Below, piece after piece: positions 7,029-11,737 of a stretch of DNA of 11,737 nucleotides. Within the stretch, counting starts at the first letter, position 1. Each line of letters starts with the position of its first letter. Location: assembly GCA_003167055.1 (NCBI GenBank), contig PMUE01000157.1, forward strand, positions 847-12,583, in the 5' to 3' direction. This stretch comes from Vulcanimicrobiota bacterium. Its GTDB lineage: Bacteria; Vulcanimicrobiota; Vulcanimicrobiia; Vulcanimicrobiales; Vulcanimicrobiaceae. The notes under the pieces were generated by a model. That model was not told where the DNA came from. It worked only from the letters and a program-made list of their open reading frames with translations, and ran no database searches. A program made the position numbers and the translations under genes.

Positions 7029-7853
7029 ATGCAGCCGCTGATCATCACGTGTGCGCCGGTCGGTGCCGAGGTCACGCTCGAGCAAACGCCGTACTTGCCG
7101 CACACGCCCGCAAAACTTGCCGAGACCTCGCGTGCGATTCGCGACGCGGGTGCGTCAATCGTGCACGTGCACTGCCGCACCGACGACGGAACGAATACCC
7201 ATGACGTCGCGCGTTTCAAGCAAGCCTACGACGCGATCCGCGGTGCAAGCGATCTGATCGTGCAGTTCTCAACCGGCGGCGCGATCGGTATGACGCCGGA
7301 GGAGCGCGCGAGCGTCTTGCAGCTTCGTCCGGAGATGGCGACGCTGACCTGCGGCACGGTGAACTTCGGCGACGACGTCTTCGAGAATAGCTTTCCGATC
7401 ATGCGCGGCATTCTCGCCAAGATGCGCCAGCACGGCGTGCGTCCGGAATTGGAAGTTTTTGACAAGGGTCATCTCGCCAACGCGCGCCGGCTCGCCAAGG
7501 AAGGCTTGCTGACACTCCCCCAACACGTCGATTTTGTGCTGGGCGTGCCCGGCGCGCTGGAGGCGACCGTGCAAAACCTGTGCGATCTGGTTGACGATCT
7601 GCCTGACGGCTGCACCTGGTCGGTCGCGGGCATTGGCCGCGCGCAGACGGCGATGGCGTTGGCGGCGATTGCGATGGGCGGGCACGTGCGCGTCGGCCTG
7701 GAGGACAACCTTTATCTCGAGAAAGGACGGCTGGCGCGCAACGAGGAGCTGGTCGCGCGCGTCGTGCGCATCGCGCGGGAGGCCGGCCGGGCGGTCGCCA
7801 GTCCCGATGAGGCGCGCGAGATCTTGGGCTTGCAGAAGTTAGCGGCAGCTTAA
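7029..7853 (+). CDS. kce: BKACE-family enzyme, probable 3-keto-5-aminohexanoate cleavage enzyme
   Basis: 274 aa, a full-length beta-keto acid cleavage enzyme (formerly DUF849), a Zn-dependent TIM barrel. Kce condenses 3-keto-5-aminohexanoate with acetyl-CoA to give acetoacetate and 3-aminobutyryl-CoA in lysine fermentation. The metal site is visible: H46 and H48 in IVHVHCR and E225 in MGGHVRVGLEDN (216-227), which also holds R221 and D226. E14 in GAEVT, STGG (81-84) and ELEVFD (140-145) line the pocket in characterised Kce. BKACE enzymes vary in substrate, so the specific call rests on these residues plus the kamBC genes upstream. Start ATG 7029 follows AAAAGGG and AAGGA. The gene lies 13 nt after the small membrane protein and 48 nt before the ABC permease. 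Family firm, substrate well supported by context. Confidence 0.87.
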   Translation: MQPLIITCAPVGAEVTLEQTPYLPHTPAKLAETSRAIRDAGASIVHVHCRTDDGTNTHDVARFKQAYDAIRGASDLIVQFSTGGAIGMTPEERASVLQLRPEMATLTCGTVNFGDDVFENSFPIMRGILAKMRQHGVRPELEVFDKGHLANARRLAKEGLLTLPQHVDFVLGVPGALEATVQNLCDLVDDLPDGCTWSVAGIGRAQTAMALAAIAMGGHVRVGLEDNLYLEKGRLARNEELVARVVRIAREAGRAVASPDEAREILGLQKLAAA

Positions 7854-7871
7854 GGGATGGTGAAGGTGTCG

Positions 7872-7886
7872 GCGGTCCCCGCTTTT
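7872..7886 (+). terminator. Weak intrinsic terminator-like hairpin after kce
   Basis: A GCGG-TCC-CCGC hairpin followed by TTTT lies in the 48-nt gap between kce and the first permease gene. The stem is only 4 bp, so it would at most attenuate transcription rather than end it. Confidence 0.2.
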
Positions 7887-7901
7887 AACTAGCGGCCGTT
7901 C

Positions 7902-8876
7902 GTGTTTACCTATGTCGTGCGGCGGACGCTTGCAGCGATTCCGCTCTTGCTGCTGATCTCGATCATTCTGTTCGTGATCCTCAACAACGCTCCGGGCGGC
8001 CCGCTCGCGCCGTACCTGCAGAATCCGCACATCACGCCGGCCGACATCGAGCGGCTCAAACACAACCTCGGACTCGACAAACCGATTTGGTACCGCTACG
8101 TGGTGTGGCTCGGTCAGATTCTGCATGGCGACTTCGGCTACTCGACCAGCAATTCGGAACCCGTGCTGCAAGCGATCTGGGAGCGGCTTCCGGCGACCCT
8201 CGAACTGATGGGCGTCGCGTTCATCGTTTCGCTCACCATCGGGTTGAGCGCCGGCATCTTTTCCGCTGTGCGACCCTATTCGCTCTGGGACTATTGCATC
8301 ACCACGTTGGCGTTCTTTGGTCAATCGATGCCGGTCTTCTGGTTTGCGCTGATGCTACAGCTGCTCTTCTCGGTACACACAATTCCGTTACCCGGCGGGT
8401 ACGCGATCTTCTTGCCATCCGCCGGCATCAGCACGACCGATACATTCGATCTCGGCGATCGCATCGAGCATTTGATCATGCCGGTAATCGTGTTGTCGCT
8501 CCTCAACCTCGCGCTGTACAGCCGCTTTATGCGCTCGTCATTGCTCGAGGTCATGCAGACTGACTACATGCGAACCGCGGCGGCCAAAGGGCTAAGCCGG
8601 CGCGCCATCCTCTTCAAGCATGGACTCAAGAACGCGCTGATCCCGGTGGTCACAATCGTCGCGCTCTCGCTGCCGGGTGTGCTCGGCGGCGCGATCGTAA
8701 CCGAGACGATCTTCGCGTGGCCCGGCGCGGGGCGCATGTTCTACGCCGCGTTGCAGAATAGTGACATCGCCCTCATGATGGGCTACCTCTTGATTCTTGC
8801 CGTCGCGGTCGTGTTTTGCAATTTGGGCGCCGACATTCTCTACGCGTGGCTCGATCCGCGCGTTGCGTACGACTAG
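7902..8876 (+). CDS. ABC transporter permease, dipeptide/oligopeptide type (DppB/OppB family)
   Basis: 324 aa inner-membrane permease. Features of the family: an N-terminal MFTYVVRRTLAAIPLLLLIS (the Y..RR then first helix), LNNAPGGP at 27-34, and five further hydrophobic segments at about 100-123, 133-158, 190-206, 245-270 and 290-314. The EAA loop that contacts the ATPase is at about 222-250 (YMRTAAAKGLSRRAILF then ALIPVV). It also carries the C-terminal YAWLDPRV typical of DppB. The substrate is probably peptides, though nickel and other solutes are used by relatives. The start is GTG 7902: an in-frame stop at 7890-7892 excludes anything longer, and no good ribosome-binding site is seen. 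It pairs with the next permease 9 nt downstream. The binding protein and ATPases are not in the window. Confidence 0.92.
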   Translation: MFTYVVRRTLAAIPLLLLISIILFVILNNAPGGPLAPYLQNPHITPADIERLKHNLGLDKPIWYRYVVWLGQILHGDFGYSTSNSEPVLQAIWERLPATLELMGVAFIVSLTIGLSAGIFSAVRPYSLWDYCITTLAFFGQSMPVFWFALMLQLLFSVHTIPLPGGYAIFLPSAGISTTDTFDLGDRIEHLIMPVIVLSLLNLALYSRFMRSSLLEVMQTDYMRTAAAKGLSRRAILFKHGLKNALIPVVTIVALSLPGVLGGAIVTETIFAWPGAGRMFYAALQNSDIALMMGYLLILAVAVVFCNLGADILYAWLDPRVAYD

Positions 8877-8885
8877 GGGCGCGGC

Positions 8886-9824
8886 GTGGCGACTAGCATT
8901 CCGGCAAACGTGGAGCCCTTCGACGACGACGAAGCCGTCTATTCGAAGGTTACGTTCTGGACCCGGTTGCGACGGCATAAGCTCGCAATCGCCGGGATCG
9001 TCGTGCTCGCATTGATCGCTCTCTGCGCGATTTTGGCGCCGTTGCTTGCGCCCTTCGATCCCAACGCGATCGACAACGTGCACTGGCAGGGAACCCCGCT
9101 GCCGCCGTGCTTCCAGGATCACGTCCTTTGCGGCGGTCACCCGCTCGGAACCGACGCGGTCGGTCGCGACTTGCTCTCGCGACTGCTCTTCGGTGCGCGC
9201 ATCTCGCTGCAGATCGGCATCTACACGGTGCTCTTCGAAGTGATCATTGGCGTGATCGTGGGCGCGCTCGCCGGGTACTACGGCGGTTGGGTCGACTGGC
9301 TAATCATGCGCATCACCGACGTGTTCTTGTCGATTCCGCTCCTGCCGCTGTTGCTCGTCCTTACCGCCATAGTCGCAGCGAGTTCGAACAAAGCCGCGCT
9401 GAGCTTTTGGGTCATCGTCGTCATCATCGGCGCGCTCTCGTGGCCGACGGTCGCGCGTCTGGTGCGCGCCTCATTCTTGGTACTGCGCGAACGCGAGTTC
9501 GCGGAGGCTGCGCGCGCGGTCGGCAACGGCGATCTGCGCATCATCTTTCGTCACCTCTTACCGAACGCGGTCGCGCCGATCGTGGTGCAAGCGACGCTCG
9601 ACGTCGCCAACGTCATCGTGCTGGAGTCGACGCTGTCGTTCCTCGGGTTTGGTATCCAGCCGCCGACCGCGTCGTGGGGCAATATGCTCTCCGATGCCCA
9701 GGCGAATCTGCAAATCGCCTGGTGGGCCGCGGTTTTCCCGGGCCTCTGTATCCTCTTTACGGTCCTCTCGATCAACTACATCGGCGACGGCCTGCGCGAT
9801 GCCCTTGACCCGAACATGAGGTAG
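8886..9824 (+). CDS. ABC transporter permease, dipeptide/oligopeptide type (DppC/OppC family)
   Basis: 312 aa partner of the preceding permease; the two would form the membrane heterodimer. The cytoplasmic N-terminal 30 residues are acidic then basic; the first helix is 34-56, followed by LAPFDPN and HPLGTDAVGRDLLSRLLFGARISL (85-108), the DppC hallmark before the transport domain. The EAA loop is at about 203-232 (REFAEAARAVGN then LLPNAVAPI), followed by LESTLSFLGFGIQPP and the C-terminal NYIGDGLRDALDP. Start GTG 8886 has AGGGG 6 nt upstream, overlapping the end of the previous gene. No ATPase gene follows: the next feature is a tRNA, whose -35 box lies within the last codons of this gene. 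Confidence 0.93.
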   Translation: MATSIPANVEPFDDDEAVYSKVTFWTRLRRHKLAIAGIVVLALIALCAILAPLLAPFDPNAIDNVHWQGTPLPPCFQDHVLCGGHPLGTDAVGRDLLSRLLFGARISLQIGIYTVLFEVIIGVIVGALAGYYGGWVDWLIMRITDVFLSIPLLPLLLVLTAIVAASSNKAALSFWVIVVIIGALSWPTVARLVRASFLVLREREFAEAARAVGNGDLRIIFRHLLPNAVAPIVVQATLDVANVIVLESTLSFLGFGIQPPTASWGNMLSDAQANLQIAWWAAVFPGLCILFTVLSINYIGDGLRDALDPNMR

Positions 9825-9834
9825 GCCGTACAAT
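9805..9834 (+). promoter_or_regulatory. Sigma70-like promoter of tRNA-Leu
   Basis: TTGACC (9805-9810, 5 of 6 to the -35 consensus) and TACAAT (9829-9834, 5 of 6 to the -10 consensus) are separated by 18 nt. Transcription would start near 9841, giving a leader of about 16 nt before the tRNA. The -35 lies inside the last codons of the upstream permease gene. This is the best-matching promoter in the window. Confidence 0.65.
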
Positions 9835-9856
9835 TCGCAGGTTCTAACCCTCATGC

Positions 9857-9943
9857 GCGCAAGTGGCGGAATTGGTAGACGCACTAGCTTGAGGGGCTAG
9901 CGGGAGCAATCTCGTGCTGGTTCGAGTCCAGTCTTGCGCACCA
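9857..9943 (+). tRNA. tRNA-Leu, anticodon GAG
   Basis: An 87-nt class II tRNA including an encoded CCA. The acceptor stem GCGCAAG (9857-9863) pairs fully with CTTGCGC (9933-9939), discriminator A at 9940, CCA at 9941-9943. The anticodon stem CTAGC/GCTAG (9884-9888, 9896-9900) closes the loop TTGAGGG, giving anticodon GAG (9891-9893) for CUC/CUU. The long variable arm (9901-9915) is typical of leucine tRNAs, and A73 is the leucine discriminator. The T arm is 9916-9932, with a G.U pair at its base and loop TTCGAGT. The last six bases (GCACCA) also belong to the left arm of a downstream 21-bp inverted repeat. Confidence 0.97.
9927..9938 (+). repeat. 12-bp direct repeat, copy 1 (inside the tRNA-Leu 3' end)
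   Basis: TCCAGTCTTGCG covers the end of the T arm and the acceptor 3' strand. An identical copy lies at 10083-10094. Repetition of a tRNA 3' end a short way downstream is what tRNA-targeting integrases leave as attL/attR, though here only about 145 bp lie between the copies. Confidence 0.7.
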
Positions 9944-9982
9944 AATATAAGAGGCCCAAAATGGGCCTCTTATATTTGGTGC
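9938..9982. terminator. Perfect 21-bp inverted repeat; bidirectional terminator between tRNA-Leu and the bactofilin-like gene
   Basis: The left arm 9938-9958 and right arm 9962-9982 are exact reverse complements around an AAA loop. The GC-rich core (AGAGGCCCA / TGGGCCTCT) is followed on both strands by TATATTT, a moderately T-rich tract, so it can work as an intrinsic terminator for the tRNA transcript and, from the other side, for the convergent bactofilin-like gene ending at 10105. Unusually, the arm starts with GCACCA, the mature 3' end of the tRNA, so this strand can pair either in the acceptor stem or in the terminator hairpin. Confidence 0.72.
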
Positions 9983-10017
9983 CCGAGAGTGTGAATCAAC
10001 CGCGCAGCGAGTTCGAG

Positions 10018-10081
10018 CACCCGCACGATGCGGGTGGGATTCCGAGCGCAGGATGCGCGCCCCGCAAAGCGGGCGGAATCC
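10018..10081. other. Compact folded element: hairpin plus three-way junction, no coding content
   Basis: Nested perfect pairings fill this stretch. Hairpin 1 is CACCCGCA-CGA-TGCGGGTG (10018-10036). Immediately after it, GGATTCCG (10037-10044) pairs with CGGAATCC (10074-10081), enclosing GCGC-AGGAT-GCGC (10046-10058) and CCCGC-AAA-GCGGG (10061-10073). Together they make an 8-bp stem opening into two hairpins. The 161-bp gap 9944-10104 has no credible gene. The element could be a small RNA, a REP/MITE-like repeat unit, or the remnant of something inserted at the tRNA. I do not recognise it as a known family. Confidence 0.5.
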
Positions 10082-10082
10082 A

Positions 10083-10094
10083 TCCAGTCTTGCG
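10083..10094 (+). repeat. 12-bp direct repeat, copy 2 (duplicate of the tRNA-Leu 3' end)
   Basis: Exact copy of TCCAGTCTTGCG from 9927-9938, directly after the folded element and 10 bp before the end of the convergent bactofilin-like gene. Identity stops at the base where the tRNA continues into CACCA. Confidence 0.7.
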
Positions 10095-10104
10095 TGTGAT
10101 GCGT

Positions 10105-10476
10105 TTATTCTAGGATTCTGCCTTTTACAACGCCGGAAACGTGGAGTTCGCCGCACTGTTCGGGGCGCACATTGCCTTTGACGACCCCTTCGAGCATCGC
10201 GCCGCCGCTTAGGAAGAGGTCACGCTTAATGACGCCATTGACGTATGCCGTAGCGCCCGGCTCGATTGTCAATGAGCCGTTGATGACGCCGTGAAAGTTC
10301 AATTGGACACCACCTTTGACGATTACGTTGCCCCGAATCACTCCGCGCAATGTCAAATCGGAGCTGACCGTCAAATCGCCCCCTACAACCGTAGAGTGGC
10401 TGAAGGGTAGTTCGGTCGCCGTCGGCGTCCGAGTGGGATAGCGAGCCTCGAAATCCTCGCGGGACAAGAGGTTCAT
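10105..10476 (-). CDS. Bactofilin-like polymer-forming beta-helix protein
   Basis: 123 aa. After a polar N-terminal 28 residues, the rest is a string of short beta-helix turns with a repeated GV(I/V)xG core at about residues 45, 63, 81, 97 and 115, i.e. a period near 18. Examples are RGVIRGNVIVKGG, HGVINGSLTIEPG and EGVVKGNV. This is the pattern of bactofilins (DUF583), small cytoskeletal proteins that polymerise without nucleotide. The ATG at 10474-10476 is chosen because a strong GAGGAGGG lies 3-10 nt upstream; a GTG at 10491 would put that site inside the gene. Bactofilins usually have a longer barrel, so this could instead be a related beta-helix protein of other function. Convergent with tRNA-Leu, divergent from the next gene. 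Confidence 0.75.
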   Translation of the reverse strand: MNLLSREDFEARYPTRTPTATELPFSHSTVVGGDLTVSSDLTLRGVIRGNVIVKGGVQLNFHGVINGSLTIEPGATAYVNGVIKRDLFLSGGAMLEGVVKGNVRPEQCGELHVSGVVKGRILE

Positions 10477-10569
10477 GATAGCCCTCCTCACGCAAGCGTA
10501 AGCAATGGAAGCTACGAATGGGGCGCCGGTAATGTTTCGGCAATCGCTCGCCGTGCTACCCTAAAGCGG

Positions 10570-10959
10570 ATGTCAACAAAATTTCTCGCTAAGCTGCTCG
10601 GGCTTTGGCTCGTCCTCGTCGCGGTGGGTATTATCGCCAACCGGCAGGCGACGCTGGGTGCGGTCAGCGCGCTTCTCGCTGATCCAGCCCTCGCGTGGAT
10701 AACCGGGGTATTCACGCTGCTCCTCGGTCTTGCGATCGTCCTCACGCACAACCGTTGGTCGGGCGGCGCGGTCGCCGTCATCGTTACGTTTTACGGATGG
10801 GTCGCCGTGCTCAAGGGCCTCCTCTTCATATGGCTGCCGCTTCCGCTAGAAGCCGGATTCTACCAAGCGCTGCACCTCGAGCGGTTCTCGCTCGGATACG
10901 GTCTCGTGGCTCTTGCACTCGGAGGATACTTGGTCTCCCGCGGCTTCAGCCCCGATTAG
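10570..10959 (+). CDS. Small four-helix membrane protein, unknown function
   Basis: 129 aa with hydrophobic segments at about 6-23, 40-59, 66-90 and 107-123 and few charges between them. There is a short Arg/Ser-containing C-terminus. No motif or family was recognised with certainty; the spacing of the helices resembles small integral membrane proteins of the DUF/YhhN-like size class but I make no claim. ATG 10570 has a weak AAAGCGG directly upstream. The 93-bp gap to the divergent bactofilin-like gene should contain both promoters, but no convincing pair was found. The RND gene follows after 121 bp on the same strand. Confidence 0.7.
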   Translation: MSTKFLAKLLGLWLVLVAVGIIANRQATLGAVSALLADPALAWITGVFTLLLGLAIVLTHNRWSGGAVAVIVTFYGWVAVLKGLLFIWLPLPLEAGFYQALHLERFSLGYGLVALALGGYLVSRGFSPD

Positions 10960-11002
10960 GTGTCAGTTTTGTGGCGCTGCGCTGCCGCCTTTCGATTGGG
11001 GT

Positions 11003-11017
11003 CTTACCTAACGTAAG
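11003..11017. promoter_or_regulatory. Short palindrome upstream of the RND transporter gene
   Basis: CTTAC and GTAAG flank a CTAAC centre, 63 bp before the RND start, in the 121-bp gap 10960-11080. Efflux operons are often controlled by TetR- or MarR-type repressors binding palindromes of this size, but no regulator gene is visible and the arms are short. Confidence 0.22.
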
Positions 11018-11080
11018 GGCGAAACACCGGAGGGTGCCCGCTCGTAATGAAAGGCGTATGCTCTTCCCGGAGACTCTACC

Positions 11081-11737
11081 GTGTGGTTAACGCGCTTCGC
11101 CATTAGTCGTCCCGTCATCACCGCAATGGTCTTTGTTGCGTTGGTGGTCTTCGGGACGATTTCATATTTCGAACTCGGGCGCAGCAACAATCCACCGGGA
11201 ACGACGTTCCCGATCGTGATCGTCTCTTCGTCATATCCCGGCGCGTCGCCGCAAGATATGGAGAAGCTGGTAATCAACTCGATCGAGGATCAGCTCGATG
11301 GCCTCGATCACCTCGACCAAGTCAGTGCGACCGCGCAAGAAGGCTCGGCCGTGCTCGTGGTGCAGTTCAAACTCGGAACGGATCTCGATCTTGCCGCGGT
11401 CGACGTGCAACGCCGCGTCGATACTGCGCGCGTCTACATGCCGACCGACCTCAATCCGCCCGATGTGTCAAAGAATGGCGCGAGCGAACCGTTGCTCGAT
11501 CTCGCGGTCAACTCTACGGCGCTCTCGCAGCCGCAGATCGCCGACTTGGTCAACAATCAGGTCAAGCCGCTGATCGCGCAGATTCCCAACGTCGCCGAAG
11601 TCGACGTGTACGGCACTGCCGACCGCGAGTTCCACGTGTATCCGGATCCGATCGCGCTTGCCGGCACGGGCGCGACGCTCCAAGATATCTTCAACGCCGT
11701 ACAATATAACAACAACAACGTGCCGGGCGGCATCATG
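11081..11737 (+). CDS. RND-family efflux transporter inner-membrane subunit, N-terminal 219 residues (runs off the window)
   Basis: The reading frame starts at GTG 11081, with GGAG 8 nt upstream, and is open to the window end. It begins VWLTRFAISRPVITAMVFVALVVFG: the ...RPV motif then the first transmembrane helix (about 10-30), as in AcrB/MexB-type HAE1 transporters. The periplasmic porter domain follows: PIVIVSSSYPGASPQDMEK (44-62), SIEDQLDGLDHLDQVSA (67-83), a VQF strand near 94-96, then RRVDTARVYMPTDLNPPDVSK. These are standard HAE1 PN1/PN2 elements. The full protein would be about 1000 residues and act as a proton-driven trimer with a membrane fusion protein and outer-membrane channel; neither is seen here. 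Substrate (drug, lipid or metal) cannot be told from this part. Confidence 0.93.
   Translation, partial: MWLTRFAISRPVITAMVFVALVVFGTISYFELGRSNNPPGTTFPIVIVSSSYPGASPQDMEKLVINSIEDQLDGLDHLDQVSATAQEGSAVLVVQFKLGTDLDLAAVDVQRRVDTARVYMPTDLNPPDVSKNGASEPLLDLAVNSTALSQPQIADLVNNQVKPLIAQIPNVAEVDVYGTADREFHVYPDPIALAGTGATLQDIFNAVQYNNNNVPGGIM

Noticed and set aside
7857..7892. An 11-codon frame (MVKVSAVPAFN) between kce and the permease, possible leader peptide
   Set aside because: Too short to judge; no run of regulatory codons and no strong attenuator fold follows.
9107..9808. A 233-codon plus-strand frame inside the DppC-type permease gene
   Set aside because: Shadow frame: arginine/alanine-rich with no motif, while the permease frame has all family features.
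9884..10156. A 90-codon minus-strand frame covering the tRNA and the structured element, encoding a peptide with LDSNQ
   Set aside because: This is the translation of the complementary strand of tRNA-Leu, a well-known annotation artefact; it also overlaps the convergent bactofilin-like gene.
1..11737. Search for CRISPR arrays, insertion sequences and toxin-antitoxin pairs
   Set aside because: No regularly spaced repeats, transposase motifs or paired small toxin/antitoxin genes were seen on either strand.

Overview
The window is a dense, high-GC bacterial chromosome segment. Genes sit nose to tail, GTG and TTG-type starts are used freely, and several gene pairs overlap by 4 nt. A tripartite-type RND efflux pump and a bactofilin-like beta-helix protein point to a diderm. 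A membrane-anchored HEAT-cyclophilin, a monofunctional proline dehydrogenase and a lysine-fermentation module suggest a versatile amino-acid-degrading soil or sediment lineage. My best guess is an under-studied phylum such as Candidatus Eremiobacterota (WPS-2). That is an impression from gene content and base composition only; no marker gene here settles it.

Layout. (1) 1-237, minus: a KGG-repeat stress-type protein, divergent from (2) 335-1813, plus: a membrane-anchored HEAT-repeat/cyclophilin fusion. This converges on (3) 1810-3165, minus: proline dehydrogenase followed by D-aminoacyl-tRNA deacylase; the convergent genes share one CTAG palindrome as their two stop codons. (4) 3279-9824, plus: a long directon containing a single-domain response regulator, an MntP-type metal exporter that seems to start at CTG, kamB, kamC, a small three-helix membrane protein, a BKACE/Kce-type enzyme, and two dipeptide/oligopeptide ABC permeases. 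(5) 9857-9943: tRNA-Leu(GAG), with a sigma70-like promoter whose -35 box lies inside the end of the upstream permease gene. It is followed by a perfect 21-bp inverted repeat that reuses the tRNA 3' end, then a folded 64-bp element, then a 12-bp duplicate of the tRNA 3' end. (6) 10105-10476, minus: a bactofilin-like protein; 10570-10959, plus: a four-helix membrane protein; 11081-end, plus: the N-terminal part of an RND transporter.

How the genes fit together. KamB and KamC are the chaperone-like reactivase of the B12/PLP enzyme lysine 5,6-aminomutase. Kce cleaves the 3-keto-5-aminohexanoate formed further down the same pathway. Their overlap and spacing show one operon for lysine/beta-lysine breakdown, although the mutase (kamDE), kamA, kdd and kal are not in this window. 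The peptide permeases downstream could supply amino acids. Proline dehydrogenase adds a second amino-acid catabolic entry point, which feeds electrons to quinones.

No complete insertion sequence, CRISPR array or defence system is visible. The least explained stretch is 9927-10104, next to the tRNA.
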